Shown here one piece after another: positions 1-8,215 of a DNA stretch of 64,000 nucleotides (within the stretch, counting starts at the first letter, position 1; each line of letters opens with the position of its first letter). The translations under genes and the position numbers were made by a program. Under the pieces are notes generated by a model. It did no database searches, was not told the DNA's origin, and saw only the letters and a program-made list of their open reading frames with translations. This DNA comes from Cesiribacter sp. SM1 (GTDB lineage: Bacteria > Bacteroidota > Bacteroidia > Cytophagales > Cyclobacteriaceae): NCBI RefSeq assembly GCF_020178975.1, contig NZ_JAHXBU010000092.1, positions 453,715-517,714 on the forward strand, read 5' to 3'.

Positions 1-174
1 ACAGAAAGGCGATTCAAAAATCTGTTTGCTGGAGAGTGGCACCACCCGCTCCTGTGTATCGACGGGTATTTTGGTGTATTGAATGATAGAGTGCATTAGG
101 TTGGAAGGCATGCGCTGGTCTACATTCCAGTCTCCGCTGTTGTATTGCAAGCGCGTAAAAAAGAACTTGCTCAT
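1..174 (-). CDS. DUF4159 domain protein, N-terminal 58 residues only (runs off left edge)
   Basis: Reading the minus strand from ATG at 174 gives 58 codons open to the window edge. The start, MSKFFFTRLQYNSGDWNVD, followed by a segment with MPSNLMHSIIQYT and IPVDTQERVV, is the characteristic N-terminus of DUF4159 proteins as I know that family; their role is not established, and members are often found near MoxR/BatA-type or peptidase genes. A purine-rich GGAGTAGAG precedes the ATG, and the gap to the upstream stop is only 7 nt, so it is very likely translated from the same mRNA as the 143-residue gene. Only the N-terminus is visible, so integrity cannot be judged. Confidence 0.75.
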   Translation of the reverse strand, partial: MSKFFFTRLQYNSGDWNVDQRMPSNLMHSIIQYTKIPVDTQERVVPLSSKQIFESPFC

Positions 175-181
175 GGGCTCT

Positions 182-613
182 CTACTCCTCCTCTTCTTCG
201 CCTTCGCCCGACATCAGTACATATCCGTAGGGCCCATCTTCGGTAACAGCAATGGTGTAAGACTGCTTTTCGGCTATATCCAGCAATAAGTACTGCTTTC
301 CGCGGATGCTTACCGCCAGTGTTTCATCATCGAGCACTTCTACGCCTACTTCATCAGCCTTAAGGTCTTTTACTACTGAATGTTCATTGGCATACTGCTT
401 CATGAGGGGGGGCTGGTTTCCTTCCTGTATGAAACGGGCTACTTCAGCTTCATTCTCTACAAGTGTTCCGGTGGAGCACAGAAAACCATCAAAATCGATA
501 GACTCATCATCTTCTTTAAGCAGAAAGGCATATACCGAAAATCCATCGCCATCTATCACCAGTGTTCTGCCTATTTCTGCCAGGTGAAAAGATAAGTATA
601 AGTCTGTGTCCAT
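182..613 (-). CDS. Acidic hypothetical protein, 143 aa
   Basis: I do not recognise this protein. It is a soluble, acidic 143-residue product with no signal peptide or membrane segment and a terminal run of Glu (GEGEEEEE). It lies between tldE upstream and the DUF4159 gene downstream on the same strand, 7 nt from the latter, so it is probably the third gene of a four-gene operon. A 142-nt gap containing a long inverted repeat separates it from tldE. Codon use and composition look like the neighbours, and the neighbours on both sides read in the same direction, which is the main support for its being real. Function unknown. Confidence 0.7.
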   Translation of the reverse strand: MDTDLYLSFHLAEIGRTLVIDGDGFSVYAFLLKEDDESIDFDGFLCSTGTLVENEAEVARFIQEGNQPPLMKQYANEHSVVKDLKADEVGVEVLDDETLAVSIRGKQYLLLDIAEKQSYTIAVTEDGPYGYVLMSGEGEEEEE

Positions 614-650
614 ATTGTTGTTTTTAACAGTGATTGGTCATTCATACGAA

Positions 651-734
651 GTACCATGTATAGAGTATATGGTACAAAGACAGCCACAGACATTTTATGC
701 CTGCTATTTATCAACATACCATATACTCTATACA
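651..734. repeat. Inverted repeat in tldE-downstream gap
   Basis: A perfect 18-bp inverted repeat has arms TGTATAGAGTATATGGTA (657-674) and its reverse complement (717-734), separated by 42 nt. The left arm also lies inside a smaller dyad, GTACCAT (651-657) with ATGGTAC (669-675). In RNA the large arms would form a strong cruciform-like stem inside the probable tldE/unknown mRNA. No T-run follows either arm, so it is not a simple terminator. Confidence 0.8.
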
Positions 735-755
735 ATATACTTTGTTCTTCAACGA

Positions 756-2072
756 CTACACCGCATCTGAAAGGCTGGTAAAGGTAAAGTCACGGATTTT
801 CATGGGCGGCACCAGGTTGCCTTCTACCCTTTGTGGCTTACCGAGGGCCTCCAGGTTGTTAAGCATGATGATGGGGCTCTCATTGAAACGGAAATTTTTC
901 ACCGGGTACATGATCTTTCCATTTTCGATGTAGAAGGTACCATCCCGGGTAAGACCGGTGTACAGGAGTGTTTGTGGATCTACGGCCCGGATGTACCACA
1001 GGCGGGTTACCAGTACACCTCTTCTGGTGTTTTTGATCATCTCATCAAGCGATGCATTGCCACCTTCCATTACAAAGCGTGAGGGTGAAGGCAGCGCCTC
1101 TTTTCCCTGCTTGCTGGCCCAGTAGCGGTCGTAGTACATATTTTTTACTACCCCATTTTCTATCCAGGCAGTCTTCTTCATGGGTGTACCCTCGCTCGAC
1201 CAGGTAGAGAAAGGCACCTCGGGATGCAGCGGGTCGCTATAGATCTTCACCCTTTCATCTACCAGCTTTTCGCCCAGTTTGGTACCTCCTCCTTTTTTGG
1301 AAAGAAAGCTGCGGCCTTCGTCGGCATTGCGGGCGCCCATGCTGTTCATCATGTTGTTGATCAGGTCGGCAGCGGCAGCAGGCTCCAGGATCACCGTATA
1401 TTTGCCTGGTTCAATGGCCTTAGGATTGCGGGAGCGCAAGGCTTTATCAATGGCGATCTGGGAAGCTTCACCGGTATTGAGCTTCTTTACATCATTGAAA
1501 TCGCGGCGAACCCAGCCGGAACCGGTGCCATCTGCCGTACGCATGGTAACGGTAAAATCAACATCGCTAAACTGGCTGTAGGCAAAAAGACCTTTGGAGT
1601 TCATCATGGAGCTAAAGCCGGCATTATCCTCCAAAAAGCCCGCCGCTGTGATGTCTTTAGCAGAGGCAGGCATAATGCTGTCGGCTGCAAACTGTGCACG
1701 CTGATCCGGAGAAATATCGTCTGTGCTCTTAAAATAGGTTTTTGACTCCTGGTACTGCTGGGGCTCCAGGGCTCCCATGAATTCGGGGTTTTCAGGAGCC
1801 AGCTTTGCGAGCTCTTCGCTGCGGCGCACCACTTTCTCCAGTGAGGCTGCATCAAACTCATTGATGGTACTGGTGCCGCTCTTCTTGCCAAAAGAACTGT
1901 TCACGACCAGGGTTGTATTTTCTTCGGAACCGCTGGTGGAAACAGAATTACGGGCATAACGAATGTTTCCGCCCTCTACACTATTGAGGTTTACCACGCA
2001 TTCATCTGCTTTGGAGAGGCTGATCACCTTTTCCATTAAGCTGCGCGCCTCTTCTTTAGATAATATTGCCAT
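756..2072 (-). CDS. tldE: TldE/PmbA-like metalloprotease subunit
   Basis: 438 residues, related to the TldD/PmbA (TldE) family. In Escherichia coli TldD and TldE form a heterodimeric protease that degrades unfolded peptides and matures microcin B17. This copy has the family beta-barrel/hairpin features but no HExxxH motif, so it should be the non-catalytic E-type partner; the neighbouring TldD carries the metal site. No signal peptide is seen (MAILSKEEARSL), in contrast to TldD. It lies 125 nt downstream of tldD on the same strand, with an inverted repeat in the gap, and is followed by two genes of unknown function. ATG at 2072 is the natural start, with an A-rich leader. Family assignment is firm; the native substrate is unknown. 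Confidence 0.88.
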   Translation of the reverse strand: MAILSKEEARSLMEKVISLSKADECVVNLNSVEGGNIRYARNSVSTSGSEENTTLVVNSSFGKKSGTSTINEFDAASLEKVVRRSEELAKLAPENPEFMGALEPQQYQESKTYFKSTDDISPDQRAQFAADSIMPASAKDITAAGFLEDNAGFSSMMNSKGLFAYSQFSDVDFTVTMRTADGTGSGWVRRDFNDVKKLNTGEASQIAIDKALRSRNPKAIEPGKYTVILEPAAAADLINNMMNSMGARNADEGRSFLSKKGGGTKLGEKLVDERVKIYSDPLHPEVPFSTWSSEGTPMKKTAWIENGVVKNMYYDRYWASKQGKEALPSPSRFVMEGGNASLDEMIKNTRRGVLVTRLWYIRAVDPQTLLYTGLTRDGTFYIENGKIMYPVKNFRFNESPIIMLNNLEALGKPQRVEGNLVPPMKIRDFTFTSLSDAV

Positions 2073-2080
2073 TGGATTTA

Positions 2081-2196
2081 AGTATTGGGTATTAAGTATT
2101 GAGTAGTGGGTATCAAGTATGCTGTGTTAAGATTATTAGATGGGTTTGATATAAACCAGTTATAATCTCAACACTCAATACCAGATACTCAATACT
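2081..2196. repeat. Imperfect inverted repeat between tldD and tldE
   Basis: Left arm 2081-2104 (AGTATTGGGTATTAAG then TATTGAGT) and right arm 2173-2196 (ACTCAATACC then AGATACTCAATACT) are reverse complements except near the middle. Each arm itself contains a repeated TATTG(A/G)GTA unit, and a third partial copy (AGTAGTGGGTATCAAGTAT) sits at 2102-2120. The element nearly fills the 125-nt gap. It resembles a REP-like intergenic repeat rather than a terminator. Confidence 0.75.
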
Positions 2197-2197
2197 A

Positions 2198-3835
2198 TTA
2201 AATGTTTCTAGCTGTATTGATCACATTAACGCCATTGAAGCGCGTGGTGCTGCTGCCGTGCGATACGGCAGAGATCTGCGAGGGCTGTCCTTTGCCATCG
2301 AAGAATGAACCGAAGAGGCGGTAATCACTTTCGTCGCAAATTTTGGCGCAGCTGTTCCAGAACTCCTGGGTGTTGCTCTGGTAGGCAACATCATTAAGCA
2401 TTCCGGTTACCTCGCCATTTTTGATCTCATAGAAGAGGGTACCGCCAAACTGGAAATTATAGCGTTGCTGATCTATGGAATAAGAGCCGCGGCCAATGAT
2501 AAAGATACCATCCTGCACATCTTTGATCATATCCTGCATGCTGTATTTTTCGGTACCTGGGGCGAGGCTTACGTTTGGCATGCGCTGAAACTGCACACTG
2601 CTCCAGCTATCGGCATAGCAGCAGCCATGTGATTCGTCGTGATTCAGGATGTGCGCCTGATCGCGGATGGCCTGGTAATCTACCAGCGTACCTTCTCGTA
2701 CCAGGTCCCAGCGCTTGGTTTTTACGCCTTCGTCGTCCCAGCCAACCTGGCCCAGGGAGTGGTCCTGTGTTTTATCGGCAAAGAGGTTTACCAGCTTACT
2801 GCCGTAGTTAAAGTTTTTGGCTTTCCACTTATCAAGTGTGGCAAAAGAGGTTCCTGCATAATTGGCCTCGTAGCCCAGTACCCTGTCGAGCTCCAGCGGG
2901 TGACCCACCGATTCGTGAATGGTAAGGCCCAGGTGATTCGGATCGAGCACCAGGTCGTACTTACCTGGCTTTACCGATTTGGCAGCGATCATCTCTTTGG
3001 CCTGGCGTGCTGCAGCGGTGGCATCTTCTTTGATATCGTAGGTATTGCCGTAGAAGATAAGCCCGGCAGGTCCCTGGGTTTTGTCCTGGGCGCGGCCGCT
3101 CATGTACTCCCAGCCCATGCCCATAGGGGCACTAAGTGCTGCGCGCTGCTTAAATTTACCACTGGCCGGGTCTACGGCTGTAACAGTAAAGGTTGGCCAT
3201 ATGCGGTGGATGTCCTGGTTGATATAAGAACCGTCGGTAGAGGCAAAATACTTTTGCTCATTTACCAGAAAAAGGGCGTTGTTAACAAAGTTTGCACCCT
3301 GCTCCTGTGCGGCAGCGTTGGCGCTAAGCAGCAGGTCTACCTTTTCTGAAAGCGGCACCTCAAAGGCATTTTTTTCGATGGGGGTGCGCCAGTTCTGCTC
3401 TCCATAGCTTTGCACAGGCACCAGCTTAACAGGTTCTTGCTGCAGCTTACCATTTGCTTTGGCAATGGCAACCGCCTGTTCTGCTGCTTTTCTGATCCCA
3501 TCAGGCGTTACCTGGTCGGTGGCGGCAAAGCCCCAGGTACCATTGGCAATTACCCGTATGCCCACACCATAAGATTCGGTGTTCACGGTATTTTGCACTT
3601 TATCCTCACGGGTAAAAAGGTACTGGTTCAGGTAGCGGCCTATCCGTACATCTGCATAGCTGGCACCACGGCTCTTTGCTGTATTCAGGGCAACATCTGC
3701 CAGCTGCTTGTGTAATTTCGGATCGATCACGCTGTAGGGCGTATCCAGGGGTACTGACTTGCCAAACAGGTAGGTAGGAAGCATAAGTGCTCCGGCCCCC
3801 ATACCAGCCAGCTGTAAAAAGTCTCTTCTTTTCAT
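2198..3835 (-). CDS. tldD: TldD-like metalloprotease with twin-arginine signal
   Basis: 545 residues. The N-terminus MKRRDFLQLAGMGAGALM matches a twin-arginine (Tat) export signal (RRDFL followed by a hydrophobic stretch), so the folded enzyme is predicted to cross the inner membrane. The catalytic zinc motif HESVGH is at residues 307-312, as in TldD. It is longer than the usual bacterial TldD because of the signal and an extended C-terminus. It is the first gene of the minus-strand set tldD, tldE, unknown, DUF4159. It is divergent from dinB across a 127-nt gap that should hold both promoters. The oddity is that only TldD, not TldE, carries an export signal. Confidence 0.9.
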   Translation of the reverse strand: MKRRDFLQLAGMGAGALMLPTYLFGKSVPLDTPYSVIDPKLHKQLADVALNTAKSRGASYADVRIGRYLNQYLFTREDKVQNTVNTESYGVGIRVIANGTWGFAATDQVTPDGIRKAAEQAVAIAKANGKLQQEPVKLVPVQSYGEQNWRTPIEKNAFEVPLSEKVDLLLSANAAAQEQGANFVNNALFLVNEQKYFASTDGSYINQDIHRIWPTFTVTAVDPASGKFKQRAALSAPMGMGWEYMSGRAQDKTQGPAGLIFYGNTYDIKEDATAAARQAKEMIAAKSVKPGKYDLVLDPNHLGLTIHESVGHPLELDRVLGYEANYAGTSFATLDKWKAKNFNYGSKLVNLFADKTQDHSLGQVGWDDEGVKTKRWDLVREGTLVDYQAIRDQAHILNHDESHGCCYADSWSSVQFQRMPNVSLAPGTEKYSMQDMIKDVQDGIFIIGRGSYSIDQQRYNFQFGGTLFYEIKNGEVTGMLNDVAYQSNTQEFWNSCAKICDESDYRLFGSFFDGKGQPSQISAVSHGSSTTRFNGVNVINTARNI

Positions 3836-3962
3836 TATTTAGCAGTAAATTTCTGAAATGGAATTTAGCAACGCCTAAGTTAATGTTGCAACAATCATTA
3901 GCTTAGACCGCTTAAAATACAGCTACTGGTAATAAATACCAAATAAATATTTGGCGTGTTAG

Positions 3963-5060
3963 ATGAACGGCAATAAATCAGGGGTAAACGGTGCAGCTAC
4001 ACTACGCAAGATTATCCACGTTGACATGGATGCATTCTTTGCATCGGTAGAGCAACGGGATAATCCTCACCTGCGTGGAAAACCTGTAGCTGTTGGCGGC
4101 AGCCGGGAGCGTGGTGTGGTGGCTGCCGCCAGTTATGAGGCCCGTAAGTTTGGTGTACGCTCAGCCATGCCTTCTTCACATGCCTATCGTTTATGCCCGC
4201 ACATCATCTTTGTAAAGCCGCGTTTTGATGCCTACAAGGCTGTAAGCAGGCAAATAAGAAAAATATTCCTGGAGTATACCCCGCTGGTAGAACCCCTCTC
4301 CCTCGACGAAGCCTACCTCGATGTAACACAGCCAATTATTGGCCCGCCTTCCGCAACACTAATTGCAAAAGAGATAAAACAAAGGATCAGGGAAGAAACA
4401 GGACTTACTGCTTCGGCCGGTATCAGCTACAACAAATTTCTGGCTAAAGTGGCCTCTGATGTACAGAAGCCCAATGGTCTTACACTGGTTAAACCTGATG
4501 AGGCTCTGGCGTTTATATCGCAGCTGCCGGTAGAAAAGTTTTATGGAATTGGTAAGGTTACCGCAGACAAAATGCACAGCCTTGGGATTAAAACCGGTGC
4601 AGATTTAAGAGGCTGGCCCGAGGCCAAACTGGTACAGTTATTTGGTAAAAGCGGCAGGTTTTATGCTCGGCTGGTGCAGGGCATCGACGAACGGCCTGTT
4701 ACGCCCGACCGGCAGCGCAAATCTGTTGGTGCCGAAAACACCTTTAGCCAAAACCTGCTGCAGCTGGAAGAAATGCAGGCCGAACTGGATGTTATTGCCG
4801 GGGATGTAGCAGAGAGGCTCCACCGTCTGAACCAGCAGGGACGAACCCTGACATTAAAAGTAAAATTTTCGGATTTCGTGCAGATTACACGCTCGCTCAC
4901 ACTTCATCAGCCTATAAAGGAGCAGGAAGAATTACACAGACTGGGCTGCGAATTATTAGAGGGTGTTGACCTGGAGGAGAAAGAAGTGCGCCTGCTGGGA
5001 CTCACTGTTTCCAACCTGGATCTGCCGGATGCTAACGGGCAACTGAGCATTCCTTTTTAA
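3963..5060 (+). CDS. dinB: DNA polymerase IV (Y-family translesion polymerase)
   Basis: 365 residues, normal for DinB. Catalytic carboxylates are visible in HVDMDAFFASVE (Asp21, Asp23) and SLDEAYLD (Asp115, Glu116); Phe26 is at the steric-gate position. The helix-hairpin-helix region with FYGIGKVTADKM follows, then the little-finger domain. The C-terminus GQLSIPF resembles a beta-clamp binding motif. The product copies damaged or mismatched templates without proofreading. It stands alone, divergent from tldD. No LexA-type operator is evident upstream, although a short near-dyad (CCAAATAAATATTTGG, 3939-3954) lies just before the start. An internal later ATG (Met22) lies within the catalytic motif and cannot be the start. 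Confidence 0.95.
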   Translation: MNGNKSGVNGAATLRKIIHVDMDAFFASVEQRDNPHLRGKPVAVGGSRERGVVAAASYEARKFGVRSAMPSSHAYRLCPHIIFVKPRFDAYKAVSRQIRKIFLEYTPLVEPLSLDEAYLDVTQPIIGPPSATLIAKEIKQRIREETGLTASAGISYNKFLAKVASDVQKPNGLTLVKPDEALAFISQLPVEKFYGIGKVTADKMHSLGIKTGADLRGWPEAKLVQLFGKSGRFYARLVQGIDERPVTPDRQRKSVGAENTFSQNLLQLEEMQAELDVIAGDVAERLHRLNQQGRTLTLKVKFSDFVQITRSLTLHQPIKEQEELHRLGCELLEGVDLEEKEVRLLGLTVSNLDLPDANGQLSIPF

Positions 5061-5162
5061 ATTGAAGAACCAGATTTTTATCATTCAACACTCTGCCATG
5101 GCAATTTCAGAAGGCTGAACATGAGGGTTACATTCTAGAACCAGATCAACCGGATACAAAAA

Positions 5163-5187
5163 CAGCCCTACCATATGAGGAGGGCTG
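5163..5187 (-). terminator. Intrinsic terminator of the CarboxypepD-like gene
   Basis: Stem CAGCCCT (5163-5169) pairs with AGGGCTG (5181-5187) around an 11-nt loop. On the minus strand the stem is followed by TTTTTG, so it ends transcription of the gene at 5228-5998. It lies between that gene and convergent dinB. Confidence 0.7.
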
Positions 5188-5227
5188 CACTGTTAATATA
5201 TTACAAGGGATAAAAACTGATCCCATT

Positions 5228-5998
5228 CTATTTACTTGCTATAAAGTCTTTGAAACAGCCAAGCACAGCCTCGTGAATTTCGTATTCTGAAGCTTTCATC
5301 AGAAAATCATCAGGCATCACACAGAACTTCATAAACTCGTTCAGTTTCTCTTCATCCTCCAGGCCGGTGATATTCTGCACTACCTCTTTGTTGAATTTAG
5401 TAGCAATATAGGCCTCATTCTGTTCCTGAACGGCCATTCTGGCTTTAAACTGGCGCCCGCGCTCCTTGTTGTTAAATTTATTGGCAAAGCCTGATATGGC
5501 TCCGGTGTGGGAGAATACTGTTACACCCCCCGGGTCACCTTCATCCGTTCTCCTCTCAATCACTGGCGCTGGCAGATCAAGGGCTACACCTTCGTCCGGC
5601 AGGTTTAGCCCAAGTATTTGTTCTTTGAACCTGGCTTCGGAAGGAAATTTAGTAATCACCACTTCTTCCATCTGCTCGGTTTTAGGCTGTAGTTCAATGG
5701 TTACAACACCTTCTGAGGCTGTTGCCGGCACCGGGTATTTAAGAGTAACATAGCCTATGTTGGAGATGATAAGGGTATCACCCGCCTCCACAGGCATGGT
5801 GAAAGCACCACCTGCCTGGCTCACTGTTAGCAGCCCTTTATAGGGATTGGTAATGTGTGCATGCGGAACTGCCATACCAGAATCAGCATCAACCAGCTGA
5901 CCCTTAAAAATATACTCAGTCTTTTTTGCAGGGCTCTGTGCCAGAGCAGCAAAGCCAATAAGCATTAAAGCTGAAACTATGAGCAAAAATCTGGGCAT
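5228..5998 (-). CDS. Secreted protein with CarboxypepD_reg-like domain
   Basis: 256 residues. Residues 1-20 form a Sec signal peptide (MPRFLLIVSALMLIGFAALA, cleavage expected after AQS). Residues of about 29-110 fit the CarboxypepD_reg-like beta-sandwich common at the N-terminus of Bacteroidota outer-membrane and cell-surface proteins (FKGQLVDADSGMAVPHAHI, then GDTLIISNIGYV). The C-terminal half, about 110-256, is charged and of unknown fold. There is no TonB-dependent receptor barrel, so this is a free-standing periplasmic or surface form. The gene is monocistronic with its own terminator. Its biological role is unknown. Confidence 0.8.
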   Translation of the reverse strand: MPRFLLIVSALMLIGFAALAQSPAKKTEYIFKGQLVDADSGMAVPHAHITNPYKGLLTVSQAGGAFTMPVEAGDTLIISNIGYVTLKYPVPATASEGVVTIELQPKTEQMEEVVITKFPSEARFKEQILGLNLPDEGVALDLPAPVIERRTDEGDPGGVTVFSHTGAISGFANKFNNKERGRQFKARMAVQEQNEAYIATKFNKEVVQNITGLEDEEKLNEFMKFCVMPDDFLMKASEYEIHEAVLGCFKDFIASK

Positions 5999-6184
5999 AT
6001 TTATTATTTTATTAGTGCTACCCTTGCCATGGCAAAGTAATAGCTATTTAGATAATTTCTATATTATTTTATTTAAACGGCATAAAAACATCTCTGTTTC
6101 TATGAAGCTAACACCTGCTCCACTATTTAATCAGCCTTTACTTGCTATATCTTAACGTAAGCACCAGACTGATAGTGTAGCCTG

Positions 6185-8017
6185 TTAAGCGTAGCCCCTT
6201 GCCTGCAGCTGAAACAGTTCGGCATACCTGCCCTGCTGCATCAGCAGCTCTTCGTGAGATCCTGCCTCCAGAAGCCGCCCTCCCTCAAGCACCAGTATCC
6301 TGTCGGCCATACGTACCGTACTGAAGCGGTGGCTGATGAGCACGGCCATTTTGCCTCTTGTGAGCTCTGCAAATCTAAGGAACACCTCATGCTCAGCACG
6401 GGCATCCAGAGCAGCCGTGGGCTCATCCAGAATTAGCAGCTGGGCATCTCGTATGTAAGCCCGGGCCAGGGCAATCTTCTGCCACTCTCCTCCGGAAAGG
6501 TCTACCCCATCGGCAAAACGGCGGCCAATCATTTGCTCGTAGCGCTTCGGTAGCTTTTCAACCACTGTGTTGGCCAGGCTTCTGTTGGCAGCATCTTCAA
6601 TACGCGGCTTTTCTTCTCGGTAACCGATCCGCCCAACTGCAATGTTATCGCCAGCCGTAAACTGAAAACGAACATAGTCCTGGAAGATCACCCCTATCTC
6701 CTGCCGTAATGCGGCCGGATCATATTCTCTCAAATCGTGCCCATCGAGTAAAATGCGTCCTTCTGTTGGATCGTAAAGCCTGGCCAGCAGTTTAACCAGG
6801 GTTGTTTTACCCGCCCCGTTTTCGCCTACAAGTGCTACTTTTTCTTCAGGATTAAGCGTAAAATTAACGCCCCTGATGGCCCAGCGTTCAGAATTAGGAT
6901 AATGAAAACCTACATTTTCAAAAGTAAAGCCCTGCCTGATCGGCCTTGGAAAAGGCCGTGGGTTAGCGGGCGCTGCAATGAGAGGCTTAAGCTCAAAGAA
7001 CTCAAAGAAATCCTGCAGGTAGAGGGCACTTTCACCAATTTTAGAGAAGCGGTTCAGGATATCTTCCAGCCTGCTACGCATGGTAGAAAACGAACCTGCA
7101 TAAAAAGTAAGATCTCCCAGGCTTAGCTCTCCGCTAATGGTACGGTAAATAATATAAACATAGGCAGCATAATAGCCTGCGCTTCCAACAGCAGCAAACA
7201 AAGCCCCCCAGCCGGCGCGCTTTACTGCCAGCTTTTTATTTTCATTGTAGTACTTATCAGAAAGAAACTTAAACCTGCCAATCAGGAAATCGGAAAGGCC
7301 GAACATCTTGATTTCTTTGGCGGTTTCGTCGCTGGCGCCGGTGTAACGTAAATAATCCAGCTCCCTCCGTTCGGGAGTCCAGCCCCAGATCAGGGAATAG
7401 CTACGCTCATTAAAGTGTGATTCTCCCAGGAATGCCGGTATCACTGCCACAAAAACCAGCAGTATGAGCCACCATTTAAAGGCAATCAATCCACCAGCCA
7501 GAAAAGCCAGGGTAATAATATCCTGCAGCTGGCTAAGTACCTGCGTCATCAGCAGGGTGCGGCGTACGGTTTGCTGGCGCGCTCGTTCGAGCTTATCATA
7601 AAATTCGCTGTTCTCGTACTGGTACAGGTCCAGCCGGGCAGCCTGCTGCATCAGCCTTACCGAGGAATCGTTGGCAAACAGATCTCCCAGCAGGCTATCC
7701 AGCAGCGCAATACCCCTGTTAAGTACATCCGAGATAATGGCAAGCCCAAACTCCATTGCCACATACAGCAACAGCCGCTCTGTACTGCCTCCGTCACCTG
7801 CTGCCAGCAGCACTACTTCATCTATAATCAGCTTGCCAATATACAGCACGGCCAGGGGCACGGCAGCCTTAAAAAGACGTACTGCTACATTACCCAGGGT
7901 TAACGATGGACTTGCCTGCCAGATCAGGCGAAAAAAAGCCGGTAGGTGCTTTAGTGCAGACAAGCGCTGCTGGAGGCTTATTTTTTTATCGGGTGGTTTT
8001 TGATCTCTGCTTCTCAT
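6185..8017 (-). CDS. ABC exporter, fused permease and ATPase
   Basis: 610 residues: a six-helix type 1 exporter permease (about 1-330) fused to a nucleotide-binding domain (about 365-605). The Walker A lysine is Lys404 (GENGAGKTT), the signature is LSGGE at 507-511, Walker B is LLILDEPTAALD with Asp531/Glu532, and the H-loop His563 is in LISHRFSTV. A half-transporter of this kind works as a homodimer or pairs with a second half; no partner is adjacent, so a homodimer is likely. The substrate (lipid, peptide or drug) cannot be read from the sequence. It is monocistronic, divergent from the HAMP/GAF gene. Confidence 0.9.
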   Translation of the reverse strand: MRSRDQKPPDKKISLQQRLSALKHLPAFFRLIWQASPSLTLGNVAVRLFKAAVPLAVLYIGKLIIDEVVLLAAGDGGSTERLLLYVAMEFGLAIISDVLNRGIALLDSLLGDLFANDSSVRLMQQAARLDLYQYENSEFYDKLERARQQTVRRTLLMTQVLSQLQDIITLAFLAGGLIAFKWWLILLVFVAVIPAFLGESHFNERSYSLIWGWTPERRELDYLRYTGASDETAKEIKMFGLSDFLIGRFKFLSDKYYNENKKLAVKRAGWGALFAAVGSAGYYAAYVYIIYRTISGELSLGDLTFYAGSFSTMRSRLEDILNRFSKIGESALYLQDFFEFFELKPLIAAPANPRPFPRPIRQGFTFENVGFHYPNSERWAIRGVNFTLNPEEKVALVGENGAGKTTLVKLLARLYDPTEGRILLDGHDLREYDPAALRQEIGVIFQDYVRFQFTAGDNIAVGRIGYREEKPRIEDAANRSLANTVVEKLPKRYEQMIGRRFADGVDLSGGEWQKIALARAYIRDAQLLILDEPTAALDARAEHEVFLRFAELTRGKMAVLISHRFSTVRMADRILVLEGGRLLEAGSHEELLMQQGRYAELFQLQARGYA

Positions 8018-8215
8018 CCTAAGGTTAAACTACACAATGTCACTTTAACTAAACAACAGAATCACTACAAATGATCATTTCCGGCAACCGGAGCATCTAA
8101 AAAGAAATAATAAATAGTAAAATGTTACACCGCGGCAGCGGCGGCAGCTTTGCAATGGTTATGAATGCTAATCCTGATGTTGTTTTTTTGATACTTATTT
8201 AGAGATAAGCAAGCG

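Noticed and set aside
3939..3954. CCAAATAAATATTTGG before dinB as a LexA or SOS box
   Set aside because: Imperfect symmetry and unlike known LexA operators; it may be chance in A/T-rich sequence.
8130..8160. GC-rich CGGCAGCGGCGGCAGC near the HAMP/GAF gene as a terminator or repeat
   Set aside because: Short, with no stable pairing and no T-run.
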